Assembly: GCA_963797255.1 (NCBI GenBank) | Contig: CAWCOV010000001.1 | Location: forward strand, 496,001 to 560,000 | Reading direction: 5' to 3' | DNA: 64,000 nt | Source of the DNA: JANXZS01 sp963797255 | Lineage (GTDB): Bacteria; Acidobacteriota; Terriglobia; Terriglobales; Acidobacteriaceae | Shown: piece by piece, positions 17,071-24,921 of the stretch | How positions within the stretch are numbered: the stretch's first letter is position 1 | Layout of the letters: each line of letters opens with the position of its first letter | Position numbers and translations under genes: made by a program | Notes under the pieces: model-generated | Database searches by the model: none | What the model was told of the DNA's origin: nothing | The model's input: the letters and a program-made list of their open reading frames with translations, nothing else

Positions 17071-17743
17071 GTGACAATTTCCTCAGTTTCCAAATCACCG
17101 AAGGTCTATGGAGTTGAACCACGCTGGCCGGCGCTCGTCGCGCTGTTTGCCGTCGGCGGCCTTGCACCTCTCGCTGCCTCCAGCGCTCAGCGTGGGTCCG
17201 GACTGGCTGGTGCTGGTGATTGTCGTAGTGCTGAGTATTCCCGCCGTTGTTACGCACCGTATCCGCCAATACGCGGCCAACCAGATGATCGGATTTGCCC
17301 TGAGCGGCGTGGTTACGCTGGCCCTTATCGCGTCTCTCGTGCTACTGGTACATGCCCTACCGCAGCATAAACAGGCGCCGATCGAGTTGCTGCGATCTGC
17401 GGCTGCACTGTGGCTCACGAACATACTTGTGTTTGCTTCGTGGTATTGGCGGCTCGACGGAGGAGGCCCGCACAAGCGCATGTTCCGGGAAGTGCATTCC
17501 GACGGAGCATTTCTCTTTCCGCAGATGACCCTGGAGCACAATTTGAAGTCGAAGACCGATGCTTCCGGCTGGCGTCCAAATTTCATCGACTATCTGTTCA
17601 TCGCCTTCAACACAAGCACCGCGCTCTCGCCCACGGATACTTCGGTGCTGTCACGCTGGGCGAAAGGGCTCATGATGATCCAGTCACTCATCTCGCTCTC
17701 AACCATCGTGTTGCTCGCCGCCCGCGCCGTAAATATCCTCTGA
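17071..17743 (+). pseudogene. Membrane protein gene interrupted by a +1 frameshift
   Basis: Two overlapping frames make one protein of about 223 residues. The first part starts at GTG 17071 (GGAG at 17061-17064) and reads VYGVEPRWPALVALFAVGGL. The reading must then shift by one base at about 17155-17162 (in GGCGGCC) to continue as LSLPPALSVGPDWLVLVIVV and on to the stop. Four or five membrane helices follow and the end is FNTSTALSPTDTSVLSRWAK plus LLAARAVNIL. This C-terminal pattern is shared by uncharacterised membrane proteins; the segment resembles an ion-channel-like loop. Its tail overlaps the convergent beta-propeller gene by 56 bases. A base-call error cannot be excluded. Confidence 0.7.
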
Positions 17744-18677
17744 GTGCCGCTGCTATTTTGCGAGCGGCATTGATCGTCGCTGAATAGATCTGGCAATCGA
17801 AGCCCGTGTCGTTCTTTCTGCAGATGGGGAAATAGATTGACTTGCCATCTCGCGCCCACTGCGGATCTGTCGCCCTTCCCTCGGTCGTTGCCACCTTCTG
17901 CACCGCGCTTCCGTCGGGATTCATGATGTAGATCTCATAATTCTTGCCACCATCGCGATTTGAGGCGAAGGCAATCTTCGCGCCGTCTGGCGACCACGCC
18001 GGCCACCCGTCAAACGCAGCATCGTTCGTAAGATTGTGCTCACCGCTTCCATCTTTGTTCACGAGAAATACTTCAGAGTTGCGCTCGCCCAGCATGCGGC
18101 GAAACGCCATCTTTTTTCCATCTGGAGACCACGCCGGATACGTATTCACGCCACCCGAAATCAGCTTCGTAATCTTGCGGCTCTCAATGTCGATGGAATA
18201 AATCTCCGACGCATTTTTCTTCGGTGGCTTGAGATCATCGTCCGTACAGTACGCAACGCTGCGGCTGTCCGGCGCCCAGTTGGGATGGATCGTTTTCACA
18301 TCGCTCGGCGTGAGCGGCTCAACCCCGGAACCGTCCGCATTCATCATGAAGATCTTCTCGGTCCCGTTCTTCATCTCGACATAAACCACATGTCGACCAT
18401 CGGGCGACCATGCCGGATCTTCGTGGTCGGCATCGTCGTGCGTCAGTTGTATTGGATTCGAGCGATCGATTCTCATCCTGAAAAGCTGTTCTTTCCCAGC
18501 GACCACCGTGATCAGAACCAATTCCCTGCCATCGGGAGAAAACGTTGGCGAGTCATTGATCGAGTGAGTGAACTGGGTGGCAGTGCCAAGCGGCTTATCC
18601 TGCGCGGACGCGAAAAGTGCCGCAGCAAATACGAGAGCCGTCGACGAAGATCGCAACACGATCAGTCTGTTCTTCAT
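17688..18677 (-). CDS. Secreted TolB-like beta-propeller protein (PD40 repeats)
   Basis: 329 residues with a signal peptide (about 1-25, ALVFAAALFASAQ). Five or six PD40/WD40-like blades follow, each with a PxWSPDGxxxxF core: PTFSPDGRELVL, PAWSPDGRHVVYV, PNWAPDSRSVAYC, PAWSPDGKKMAFR, PAWSPDGAKIAFAS, PQWARDGKSIYFP. Such propellers bind proteins or small ligands in the periplasm; this one is not TolB itself, because the TolB N-terminal domain is missing. The last 25 residues (basic, Arg-rich) overlap the convergent gene and look unlike a propeller end, so a frameshift near the 3' end is possible. Confidence 0.88.
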   Translation of the reverse strand: MKNRLIVLRSSSTALVFAAALFASAQDKPLGTATQFTHSINDSPTFSPDGRELVLITVVAGKEQLFRMRIDRSNPIQLTHDDADHEDPAWSPDGRHVVYVEMKNGTEKIFMMNADGSGVEPLTPSDVKTIHPNWAPDSRSVAYCTDDDLKPPKKNASEIYSIDIESRKITKLISGGVNTYPAWSPDGKKMAFRRMLGERNSEVFLVNKDGSGEHNLTNDAAFDGWPAWSPDGAKIAFASNRDGGKNYEIYIMNPDGSAVQKVATTEGRATDPQWARDGKSIYFPICRKNDTGFDCQIYSATINAARKIAAALRGYLRRGRRATRWLRAR

Positions 18678-18728
18678 TGAAGCATTCGACGAGCGGAATA
18701 AAGGAACGTAAGTGCTGGCGAAGAATTT

Positions 18729-19928
18729 TTAGACCGGCTGGTGCGTGTCCGGAGTCTTCTTGCGGGCCAATTCGCCGGGAATCGGAATCTGCTCCACAAT
18801 TTCCAGGTCAAAGCCTTCCAGCGCCGGAATGTGCGTCGGCGTATTCGACAGCAGGCGAATCTTGCGGATGTTCAGGTCGGATAGGATCTGCCCACCCAGC
18901 CCCACCGCTCGCAGGATGCGATGGTTGCGCTCTTCCCGCTGTTCCAGTGCGCGCAGCTCACGGTGGAAGACCAGGCGCGGCTGCGGAGCCGTGCGGTCGA
19001 TTTCAAATCCGCGGCTGGTATTGTGCAGGTAAACCAGCGCGCCGCGTCCAGCTTCGGCGATCGCCTTCAGCGAACGCTGCATCACGGAGTAGCAATCGCA
19101 GGTCGTCGCGGAGAAAATGTCGCCCTCGGTGCAGCGCGTGTGCACGCGGACAAGCACCGGCTCCGTAGTGGTAGCGACATCGCCCTTCACCAGCGCGACG
19201 TGGCTTTCGCCGCCATCCACTTCGCTTTCGTAGGCAATCATGCGGAACTCGCCGTAGTCGGTTGTCAGCGAGCTCTCGGCCACGCGATAAATGTAGCGCT
19301 CGTGTTGCAGCCGATAGCGAATCAGCTCGGCAACCGTAAGAATCCGAAGTCCATGTTCGTTGCAGAAATCAATCAGGTCGGGGACGCGGGCCATGGTGCC
19401 GTCGTCCTTCATAATTTCGCAGATCACGCCTGAGGGAATCAGACCAGCCATCCGCGCAAGATCAACCGAGGCCTCCGTCTGTCCCGCGCGCACCAGCACG
19501 CCTCCGCGACGCGCGCGCAGCGGAAAAACGTGCCCGGGACGAGCCAGGTCGTTCGCCGACGACCGCGAGTCGATCGCCACCTTGATGGTCAGGGCGCGGT
19601 CGTAAGCTGAGATGCCAGTCGTCACACCCTCGCGCGCCTCAATACTCTCCGTAAACGCGGTGCCGAAGCGGGAGGAGTTCTGCTGCGTCATCGGCCCCAG
19701 GCGCAGATAATCTGCGCGCTCTTCAGTGAGCGTCAGGCAGATGAGGCCGCGGCCGTGCATGGCCATAAAGTTGATCGCTTCCGGAGTCACAAACTCCGAT
19801 GCCAGCGTCAGATCACCCTCGTTTTCGCGATCTTCGTCGTCCACCACTACGATCATTCGTCCCGCACGGAACTCTTCCAGGGCTCCGGGAACATCGATGA
19901 AGGGTGGTTTCGTGTGCATGATCACCAT
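18729..19928 (-). CDS. ribBA: RibBA: DHBP synthase fused to a degenerate GTP cyclohydrolase II domain
   Basis: 399 residues, riboflavin pathway. The N-terminal 200 residues are 3,4-dihydroxy-2-butanone-4-phosphate synthase: DDEDRENEGDL, MAMHGRGLICL, ARPGHVFPLRA, VLVRAGQTEAS and DDGTMARVPDL. Gln replaces the metal-binding His of the usual AGHTEA. The C-terminal half keeps the cyclohydrolase II zinc ligands (C-x10-C-x-C in HTRCTEGDIFSATTCDC) but has lost the QEGRGIGL loop (here HNTSRGFEI) and, by my alignment to E. coli RibA, the catalytic Asp126 (Ile in ILRAVGLGGQIL); Arg128 remains. The first half is therefore probably active and the second half probably not. Monocistronic. Confidence 0.92.
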   Translation of the reverse strand: MVIMHTKPPFIDVPGALEEFRAGRMIVVVDDEDRENEGDLTLASEFVTPEAINFMAMHGRGLICLTLTEERADYLRLGPMTQQNSSRFGTAFTESIEAREGVTTGISAYDRALTIKVAIDSRSSANDLARPGHVFPLRARRGGVLVRAGQTEASVDLARMAGLIPSGVICEIMKDDGTMARVPDLIDFCNEHGLRILTVAELIRYRLQHERYIYRVAESSLTTDYGEFRMIAYESEVDGGESHVALVKGDVATTTEPVLVRVHTRCTEGDIFSATTCDCYSVMQRSLKAIAEAGRGALVYLHNTSRGFEIDRTAPQPRLVFHRELRALEQREERNHRILRAVGLGGQILSDLNIRKIRLLSNTPTHIPALEGFDLEIVEQIPIPGELARKKTPDTHQPV

Positions 19929-20006
19929 TTTATGCTTTCAACGGTGAAACGCCAGTGAGTTCCAGCACACCATTGCACAAGCGGCGGAAAAGTGTCCATA
20001 GAACGC

Positions 20007-20035
20007 AAAAACGCCGCCCCGGTTAGGAGCGGCGT
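20007..20035 (-). terminator. Rho-independent terminator of the 75-aa gene
   Basis: On the minus strand ACGCCGC (pairing 20029-20035 with 20011-20017) forms a hairpin with an 11-base loop, followed by four T residues (20007-20010). It lies about 30 bases beyond the stop of the small gene. Confidence 0.75.
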
Positions 20036-20064
20036 CTCATTAGCTTGGTGAAATCGAATGAGAA

Positions 20065-20292
20065 TTAAAGAGTAGATTCGATCTCAAAACCCCAGGCTTC
20101 CAGCAGCGCTTCAGGAATGTACTTGGAATTCTTGTTCCTGCGGGCCCATTCACGGAGCCGGGTAGAGCGGATGTACTGATCCGGGGTGAGCTTGAATTCT
20201 TTCACGATCTGCTCAAATGAAGTTACAGTGGGAACTACCGGGCCAATTGGCTCCGGCTTTCCCCAGTTAGGATTGCCTCGACGCTTTGCCAT
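20065..20292 (-). CDS. Small conserved hypothetical protein
   Basis: 75 residues beginning MAKRRGNPNWGKPEP, basic at the N-terminus, with the core FEQIVKEFKLTPDQYIRSTR and REWARRNKNSKYIPEALLEA. No signal or membrane segment. The helical core and the positive N-terminus could suggest nucleic-acid binding, but no domain is recognised. From memory, similar MAKRRGNPNWGKP proteins occur in other Acidobacteria. AAGGAT lies about 12 bases before the ATG and a terminator follows, so the unit stands alone. Confidence 0.82.
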   Translation of the reverse strand: MAKRRGNPNWGKPEPIGPVVPTVTSFEQIVKEFKLTPDQYIRSTRLREWARRNKNSKYIPEALLEAWGFEIESTL

Positions 20293-20510
20293 TTGATCAA
20301 TTCATCCTTTTGGGTAAAAGTGACGTTCGAAAGTATCGCGGTAACTGCCTAGGATTGACAGGTAAACCGGTGTGTCACAAACATCTAATTATAAGGATTT
20401 TTTATCCAAAAAACAATAGCAAAACTGTGAGCTTATGCTATGGAATCCGTTCGTAATATGATCCCCACCGCACTTTGAAAATTCCACCTAAATAACACAA
20501 TCTACAAAGC

Positions 20511-21200
20511 TTGTATCCATCCTCCCCCGGCCGGGCCCATTCGAGACTATTCTATGGGGTGGAAAGTCAGCAGGGTCTCGGGGACATTATCGCGAATACG
20601 GTTACACACGGCTTGGGTGCCGTGCTGGCAATCGCAGGCGCAGTGCTCCTTTTGTGGAAATCCTCCAGCGGCACCGTCACCCTCATCGCCAGCTGCGCCG
20701 TCTTCAGCATTACCCTCGTCCTGGTCTACGTCTGCTCCACCCTTTACCACTCCCTTATCCGCACCCGCGCCCGCCACGTCCTCATGATCCTCGACCACTC
20801 GGCAATCTACTTGCTCATCGCCGGGACCTACACTCCCTTCACACTCGTCTCATTGCATGGCCGCACAGGGTGGATCCTTTTCGCCGCTGTATGGATCATT
20901 GCCCTGCTGGGAGTAGTCTTCAAAGCCTTCGCGGTGGAGCGCTTTCACGTTTTTTCGGCGATAGCCTATGTGGCAATGGGATGGCTCGCCATTTTCGCTA
21001 CCGCCCCGTTAATCCGCGCTGTCACCTGGCAGGGCGCGGCGTGGCTGCTGGCGGGTGGACTCTGCTACACCGGTGGCGTCTTCTTCTTCGCCATGGACAA
21101 GAAGACTTTCTTCCACGGCATATGGCACGTTTGCGTGCTGGCGGGCAGTGTATTCCATTACTTCGCGGTCTGGTTCTATGTGCTCCCGCGCACCGTCTGA
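20511..21200 (+). CDS. Hemolysin III / TrhA-type membrane protein
   Basis: About 229 residues, seven membrane helices, PAQR/HlyIII family (PF03006). Three conserved blocks are present: STLYHS (about 82-87), DHSAIYLLIAGTYTP and, near the C-terminus, HGIWHVCVLAGSVFHYFAVW, carrying the zinc-binding-type Ser/Asp/His set. In E. coli TrhA-type members influence membrane energetics, and other members are reported as hemolysins; the role here is not known. The start is uncertain: TTG at 20511 opens the frame, but GTG at 20559 would also preserve the first helix; neither has a good ribosome site. Confidence 0.9.
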   Translation: MYPSSPGRAHSRLFYGVESQQGLGDIIANTVTHGLGAVLAIAGAVLLLWKSSSGTVTLIASCAVFSITLVLVYVCSTLYHSLIRTRARHVLMILDHSAIYLLIAGTYTPFTLVSLHGRTGWILFAAVWIIALLGVVFKAFAVERFHVFSAIAYVAMGWLAIFATAPLIRAVTWQGAAWLLAGGLCYTGGVFFFAMDKKTFFHGIWHVCVLAGSVFHYFAVWFYVLPRTV

Positions 21201-21345
21201 CACCTCGTAACTGGGAGGTAAACCATGCGAAACTTTTGCGGAGCAAGTTCCGCGATTACGCCAAGAATGTCTGTCAGCTCAGCCGCGACACAATATATCC
21301 TGTCGTCACAGAAACAACACTGAAATACAGGCAGGTATAGGAACC

Positions 21346-22056
21346 ATGGGACGTGTAGCAGTAGCAAAAATCGTTGTGCAGGTCCACATCATCTTAACTG
21401 CGTCGTTGAGTGTATTCGCACAGACAGCAGCCAAAACGGAGACTCCCGGACAGACGAAACAAATGAAGATGTCCGGCGGGGTGGCGCGCCTGGATAAGAA
21501 AGTCGACGCCAAGAACGCCAAGGTTGGAGATCCGGTCACGGCACACTTGATGGATGCGATCCCTTGTGAAGACGGCACGACGCTGCCCAAGGACGCCACA
21601 CTCACCGGCAAAGTAGTGGAGGTCCAGCCCTCGCAGAGCAAGAGCGATTCCAAGCTGGTGTTGTTATTCGACCAGGTTGTCGTAAAGGGTAAGGCGGCTA
21701 TCCCCGTCAAGGTCACATTGATGGGCCTTGTCGCGCCCCCAGTGCAGGGCCCGGACACCACCACCGGAAACCGCGCTACGGACCAGGAAGGCGTACCGGC
21801 CGCGCAGGGTGGATTGCGCAATGGTGCTCCCGGAGCGGCTACTCCTGCGCCTCAAACGCGAGCGCAACAGACTCTCCCCAATGAAGGGCCGCCGAAGCCG
21901 GATTACTCGACTGTGCCCGGAGTTACGCTCACCGGCACAATCCAGGATCCCAACTCCGGCACGCTGACTGCAACCGGCAAAAACGCAAAGCTGGAGATAT
22001 GGACGCAGTTGCAGATCGCCATCATCCCCATTCCGCCCAACGCGGTTATTAAGTAG
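21346..22056 (+). CDS. Secreted protein of unknown function, tandem paralogue 1
   Basis: 236 residues with a signal peptide (VVQVHIILTASLSVFAQ). The mature protein opens with ARLDKKVDAKNAKVGDPVTA, then LPKDATLTGKVVEVQPSQSK, then SKLVLLFDQVVVKGKAAIPV and PPVQGPD. A low-complexity stretch of Pro, Ala, Gly, Gln (about 140-185) precedes a short C-terminal domain ending IPIPPNAVIK. The KVGD ... LPKGATLxGKVxEV pattern is typical of an Acidobacteria-type secreted family. It is about 52% identical by eye to the next gene. AGGAA precedes the ATG. Confidence 0.8.
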   Translation: MGRVAVAKIVVQVHIILTASLSVFAQTAAKTETPGQTKQMKMSGGVARLDKKVDAKNAKVGDPVTAHLMDAIPCEDGTTLPKDATLTGKVVEVQPSQSKSDSKLVLLFDQVVVKGKAAIPVKVTLMGLVAPPVQGPDTTTGNRATDQEGVPAAQGGLRNGAPGAATPAPQTRAQQTLPNEGPPKPDYSTVPGVTLTGTIQDPNSGTLTATGKNAKLEIWTQLQIAIIPIPPNAVIK

Positions 22057-22254
22057 GTATCGCCCTCGCTGCGACTGATAACCAGCACTCCCTGTGACGA
22101 TGGCCGTCACTGTTTGATCTCCCATCACCCTGGGAATTGATCCAGTGAAAGTTGCCATCCACGCAGGGATTGCTTGATTGTTGCCCCAGTCTCGTAATAT
22201 GCATGAAGTGTCAGTTCGGAAACTGAACAGATTCCAGCGTGCAGGTATTCAACG

Positions 22255-23007
22255 ATGACATGCGTGGCGCCGAGAAGAATCGCTCAAATTCTCATCCTTG
22301 TCACATCGATTGGCGCGAAGGCGCAAGCCCCACAAACCGACGACCCACCCAAGCCCCCACCGAAGGTGGAAACCCGCCAGGTGCAAATGGCTGCGGGTAA
22401 AGCGCGCCTGGATAAAAAGGTCGACTCCAAAAACGCCAAGGTGGGAGATTCCGTTACCGCCAAGCTGATGGAGGACATTCAATGCGCCGATGGCCTTCTG
22501 ATGCCGAAGGACGCAACGCTGACCGGTCGCGTACTGGAAGTACAGCCCTCCGAGAACAAGGGCGACTCCAAACTGGTACTGATATTTGATGAGTTAGTAC
22601 CAAAGGGCAAGCAGCCCATCCGCGTCAAAGTGACCTTGTTGGGGCTGATTTCCCCTCCCGTGCAGGGACCAGATCTGGTGAGCGGGAAGCGCGATCTTGA
22701 CCTTGAAGGCCTGCCTGCAGCGACAAGCACCACCCGCCAGGGCCCCGGGGGTGTAAGCGCCAAAAACGCGCCGCCTGGAGCAAGCCGCACCGTTCCCGTA
22801 GCCTCCGTGCCTGCAACCCACGACCAGCCTAGTCACTCCGGCGGCGAGTTGAAGGACTCGTCCGTACCCGGAGTGGAATTGAATTCCTCAATCCAGGAAC
22901 CAAACTCCGGCACCGTGACCGCGAAAGGCAAGAACGCGCAATTGCCACTGTGGACGCAGATGAGAATCGCCATCATCGATCTGCCGCCCAACGCCCTCAT
23001 CAAATAG
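22255..23007 (+). CDS. Secreted protein of unknown function, tandem paralogue 2
   Basis: 250 residues with the same plan as the preceding gene: signal peptide (QILILVTSIGAKAQA), KARLDKKVDSKNAKVGDSVT, MPKDATLTGRVLEVQPSENK, SKLVLIFDELVPKGKQPIRV, PPVQGPD, a low-complexity linker, and an end IIDLPPNALIK. It is separated from paralogue 1 by 198 bases without a clear terminator. Two copies side by side suggest a recent local duplication followed by divergence, mainly in the linker and the signal peptide. The stop lies only 14 bases from the convergent propeller gene. Confidence 0.8.
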   Translation: MTCVAPRRIAQILILVTSIGAKAQAPQTDDPPKPPPKVETRQVQMAAGKARLDKKVDSKNAKVGDSVTAKLMEDIQCADGLLMPKDATLTGRVLEVQPSENKGDSKLVLIFDELVPKGKQPIRVKVTLLGLISPPVQGPDLVSGKRDLDLEGLPAATSTTRQGPGGVSAKNAPPGASRTVPVASVPATHDQPSHSGGELKDSSVPGVELNSSIQEPNSGTVTAKGKNAQLPLWTQMRIAIIDLPPNALIK

Positions 23008-23021
23008 CGCCTGCGGCGTGG

Positions 23022-23963
23022 TCAACAGATGTGGAGTGCGCTCGGAACAGGCAGACGATCGATCGGACTCAACCACGAACCGCCGTCGTCATCGGACACA
23101 TAAAGCCGGCCCGACCGGTCGATCAATGCGACCATCGAATCACGCGTCGCAATACAGTCGGTATCGGCCTTGCCATCAATCCACCTCGGCATGCCTCCGC
23201 CCAAGGGCTGCAGCGGACCCTCACCGTCGATCGGGCGTCGATACACTGCCCCTTGAGCCGCAAACGGATCAGTAGATGCTGACACAAAAATATCGTTTCT
23301 CCCAAACGCGACGGCGGAGCAATGAGGGGCATGAAGTCCCTGTTCTTCGATAGTCCATGACATTCCAGCATCACGGCTCACGCAAAGACCCACCGCCGCC
23401 GCCGCGATCACGAGCTCGGGCCGCGAAGGATGGGCGCAGACCTGGTGAACATCGCTATCGATATCGATCGTGGGCCGCCAGCTTTGCCCGGAATCCGTGG
23501 ATCGCGGAATCCCGCCAACATGGACGTTGGCCAGGAGCACGCCATCGCAAGTCGCCGTCATGGAACGAATTCCAAGCGGCGGCCCCATCCGTTTGCCGTC
23601 GACGATCGCCGACCCCGCGTACCACTTGTCGCGGCCCTCGACTGAGTCAAATCCCGTCAGCCATTGTTGTGCGCCGTTAGCATCAACCCGCAGGATGCGC
23701 GCGTCGTCCGTCCCAACAAAAACAGCATTCCCAATGGGTACGCAACAGGAAAGATCAGATTCGTATTTTGCTATTTCAGTCCACTGGCCAACTGCGGATC
23801 GCCGACACACCGAATGCCCGCCAACAATTGCGAGCACTCCTCCCTGTCCATCGTCTACAAGGCTGCGAACCGATTGACCGGCGAGTTCCTGACGGACCAT
23901 CGTCCCAGTGACGCTGAATAGCCCGTCGTCCCAAGTCGCTACCAGGATAGGAGGCGTTGGCAT
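23022..23963 (-). CDS. BNR/sortilin-like beta-propeller protein
   Basis: 313 residues, probably cytosolic or exported by an unseen route, since no signal peptide is visible (the start MPTPPILVATWDDGLFSV is inside the first blade). Three Asp-box-like motifs mark blades: PRSTDSGQSWRP, SRDAGMSWT and SDDGGSWLSP. The remaining strands are short and Gly/Asp-rich. Propellers of this type bind carbohydrate or other ligands, or act as photosystem-assembly-like YCF48 proteins; nothing more can be said. Single gene, convergent with the tandem paralogues. Confidence 0.82.
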   Translation of the reverse strand: MPTPPILVATWDDGLFSVTGTMVRQELAGQSVRSLVDDGQGGVLAIVGGHSVCRRSAVGQWTEIAKYESDLSCCVPIGNAVFVGTDDARILRVDANGAQQWLTGFDSVEGRDKWYAGSAIVDGKRMGPPLGIRSMTATCDGVLLANVHVGGIPRSTDSGQSWRPTIDIDSDVHQVCAHPSRPELVIAAAAVGLCVSRDAGMSWTIEEQGLHAPHCSAVAFGRNDIFVSASTDPFAAQGAVYRRPIDGEGPLQPLGGGMPRWIDGKADTDCIATRDSMVALIDRSGRLYVSDDDGGSWLSPIDRLPVPSALHIC

Positions 23964-23999
23964 CAGGCGGATCCTATTAGCCTCGGATGAGTCTCGAGC

Positions 24000-24647
24000 C
24001 TAGTTCGTGACGCTCATATTTGTGAAGCCGACTATGTTGCTCGACGTTGCCTGAATGCTCGTCGTGCCCACGCTGCGCCCGGTCGCCAGCCCGGTAGAAT
24101 CAATCGTAGCCACCAGCTGTACGGTCGAAGCCCATGTCACCTGCGACGTAATATCCTGCGTCGTGCCGTCGGTATATTTGCCGGTCGCCTTAAACTGCTG
24201 CGTTACCCCGCCCGAAGACAAGCTAACCGTGGGATTTGTCGGTGTAATCGAGATCGACTGCAGCGGAGCCGTCTGCACCGTCAGTGTTGCCGTGCCGCTC
24301 ACCGTGCCGGAACTTGCCGTAATTGTCACCGCGCCCGCTGCGATTCCCTTTACCAATCCCGTTGTGCTGATGGTCGCAGAAGTATTTGGAGACGACGACC
24401 ATACTATCGACGAAAGTGATTTCACGCTGCCGTCGTTGTAAGTCCCTGTTGCCTGGTACTGCTGCGAGGCGCCTACCAGCAGCGTCACTCCGGCTGGACC
24501 CACCTGCACCGACGTCAACACTGGATCGACGAAGAATCCGTCGCACGCCGTACACGCTGCCACGATCACTGTCGCCAGCAAGGCGCACAGGATGGTTGTT
24601 TGGATCTTCCCCGTCCCGCTCCCCGGCACGTTCGTGTTTCTCGTCAT
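24000..24647 (-). CDS. Exported lipoprotein with two bacterial Ig-like (Big_2) domains
   Basis: 215 residues. A hydrophobic signal segment (TTILCALLATVIVAA) ends in a lipobox AAC at about position 32, so lipidation is likely. Two Big_2-type beta-sandwich domains follow (about 40-122 and 128-215), each with the GxxQQYQATGTYxDGS / ITSQVTWASTV pattern and ending in the VGxxxIxAxS segment. Such domains give surface adhesion or spacer function. The first domain has KSLSSIVWSSSP and the second QDITSQVTWAST. Probably a surface-anchored protein. Confidence 0.88.
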   Translation of the reverse strand: MTRNTNVPGSGTGKIQTTILCALLATVIVAACTACDGFFVDPVLTSVQVGPAGVTLLVGASQQYQATGTYNDGSVKSLSSIVWSSSPNTSATISTTGLVKGIAAGAVTITASSGTVSGTATLTVQTAPLQSISITPTNPTVSLSSGGVTQQFKATGKYTDGTTQDITSQVTWASTVQLVATIDSTGLATGRSVGTTSIQATSSNIVGFTNMSVTN

Positions 24648-24921
24648 TTTTTCTGTCCCTTACTCTTCAGGCCGCTCTGCCAGGTCCGGCGTCTGCCGGA
24701 GTTTCTTCTTCAAGGCTATCACTACAGGCATTCTACCGGTCAGTCTTCCAGGGGCCGCTGAGTGTATGACGATCCTTGCCCCGGAATCGCTCGCAAAATC
24801 CCCCTCCTGCGATAGTCTTGTTGCGCAACCGAAATCGAATCTCCAACTTTCCGCCGACTTGGATTAGCACTTTTCCGCGGCGGGAGATCAAAATTATCGC
24901 ACTACGCATTGGGGATAAGGA

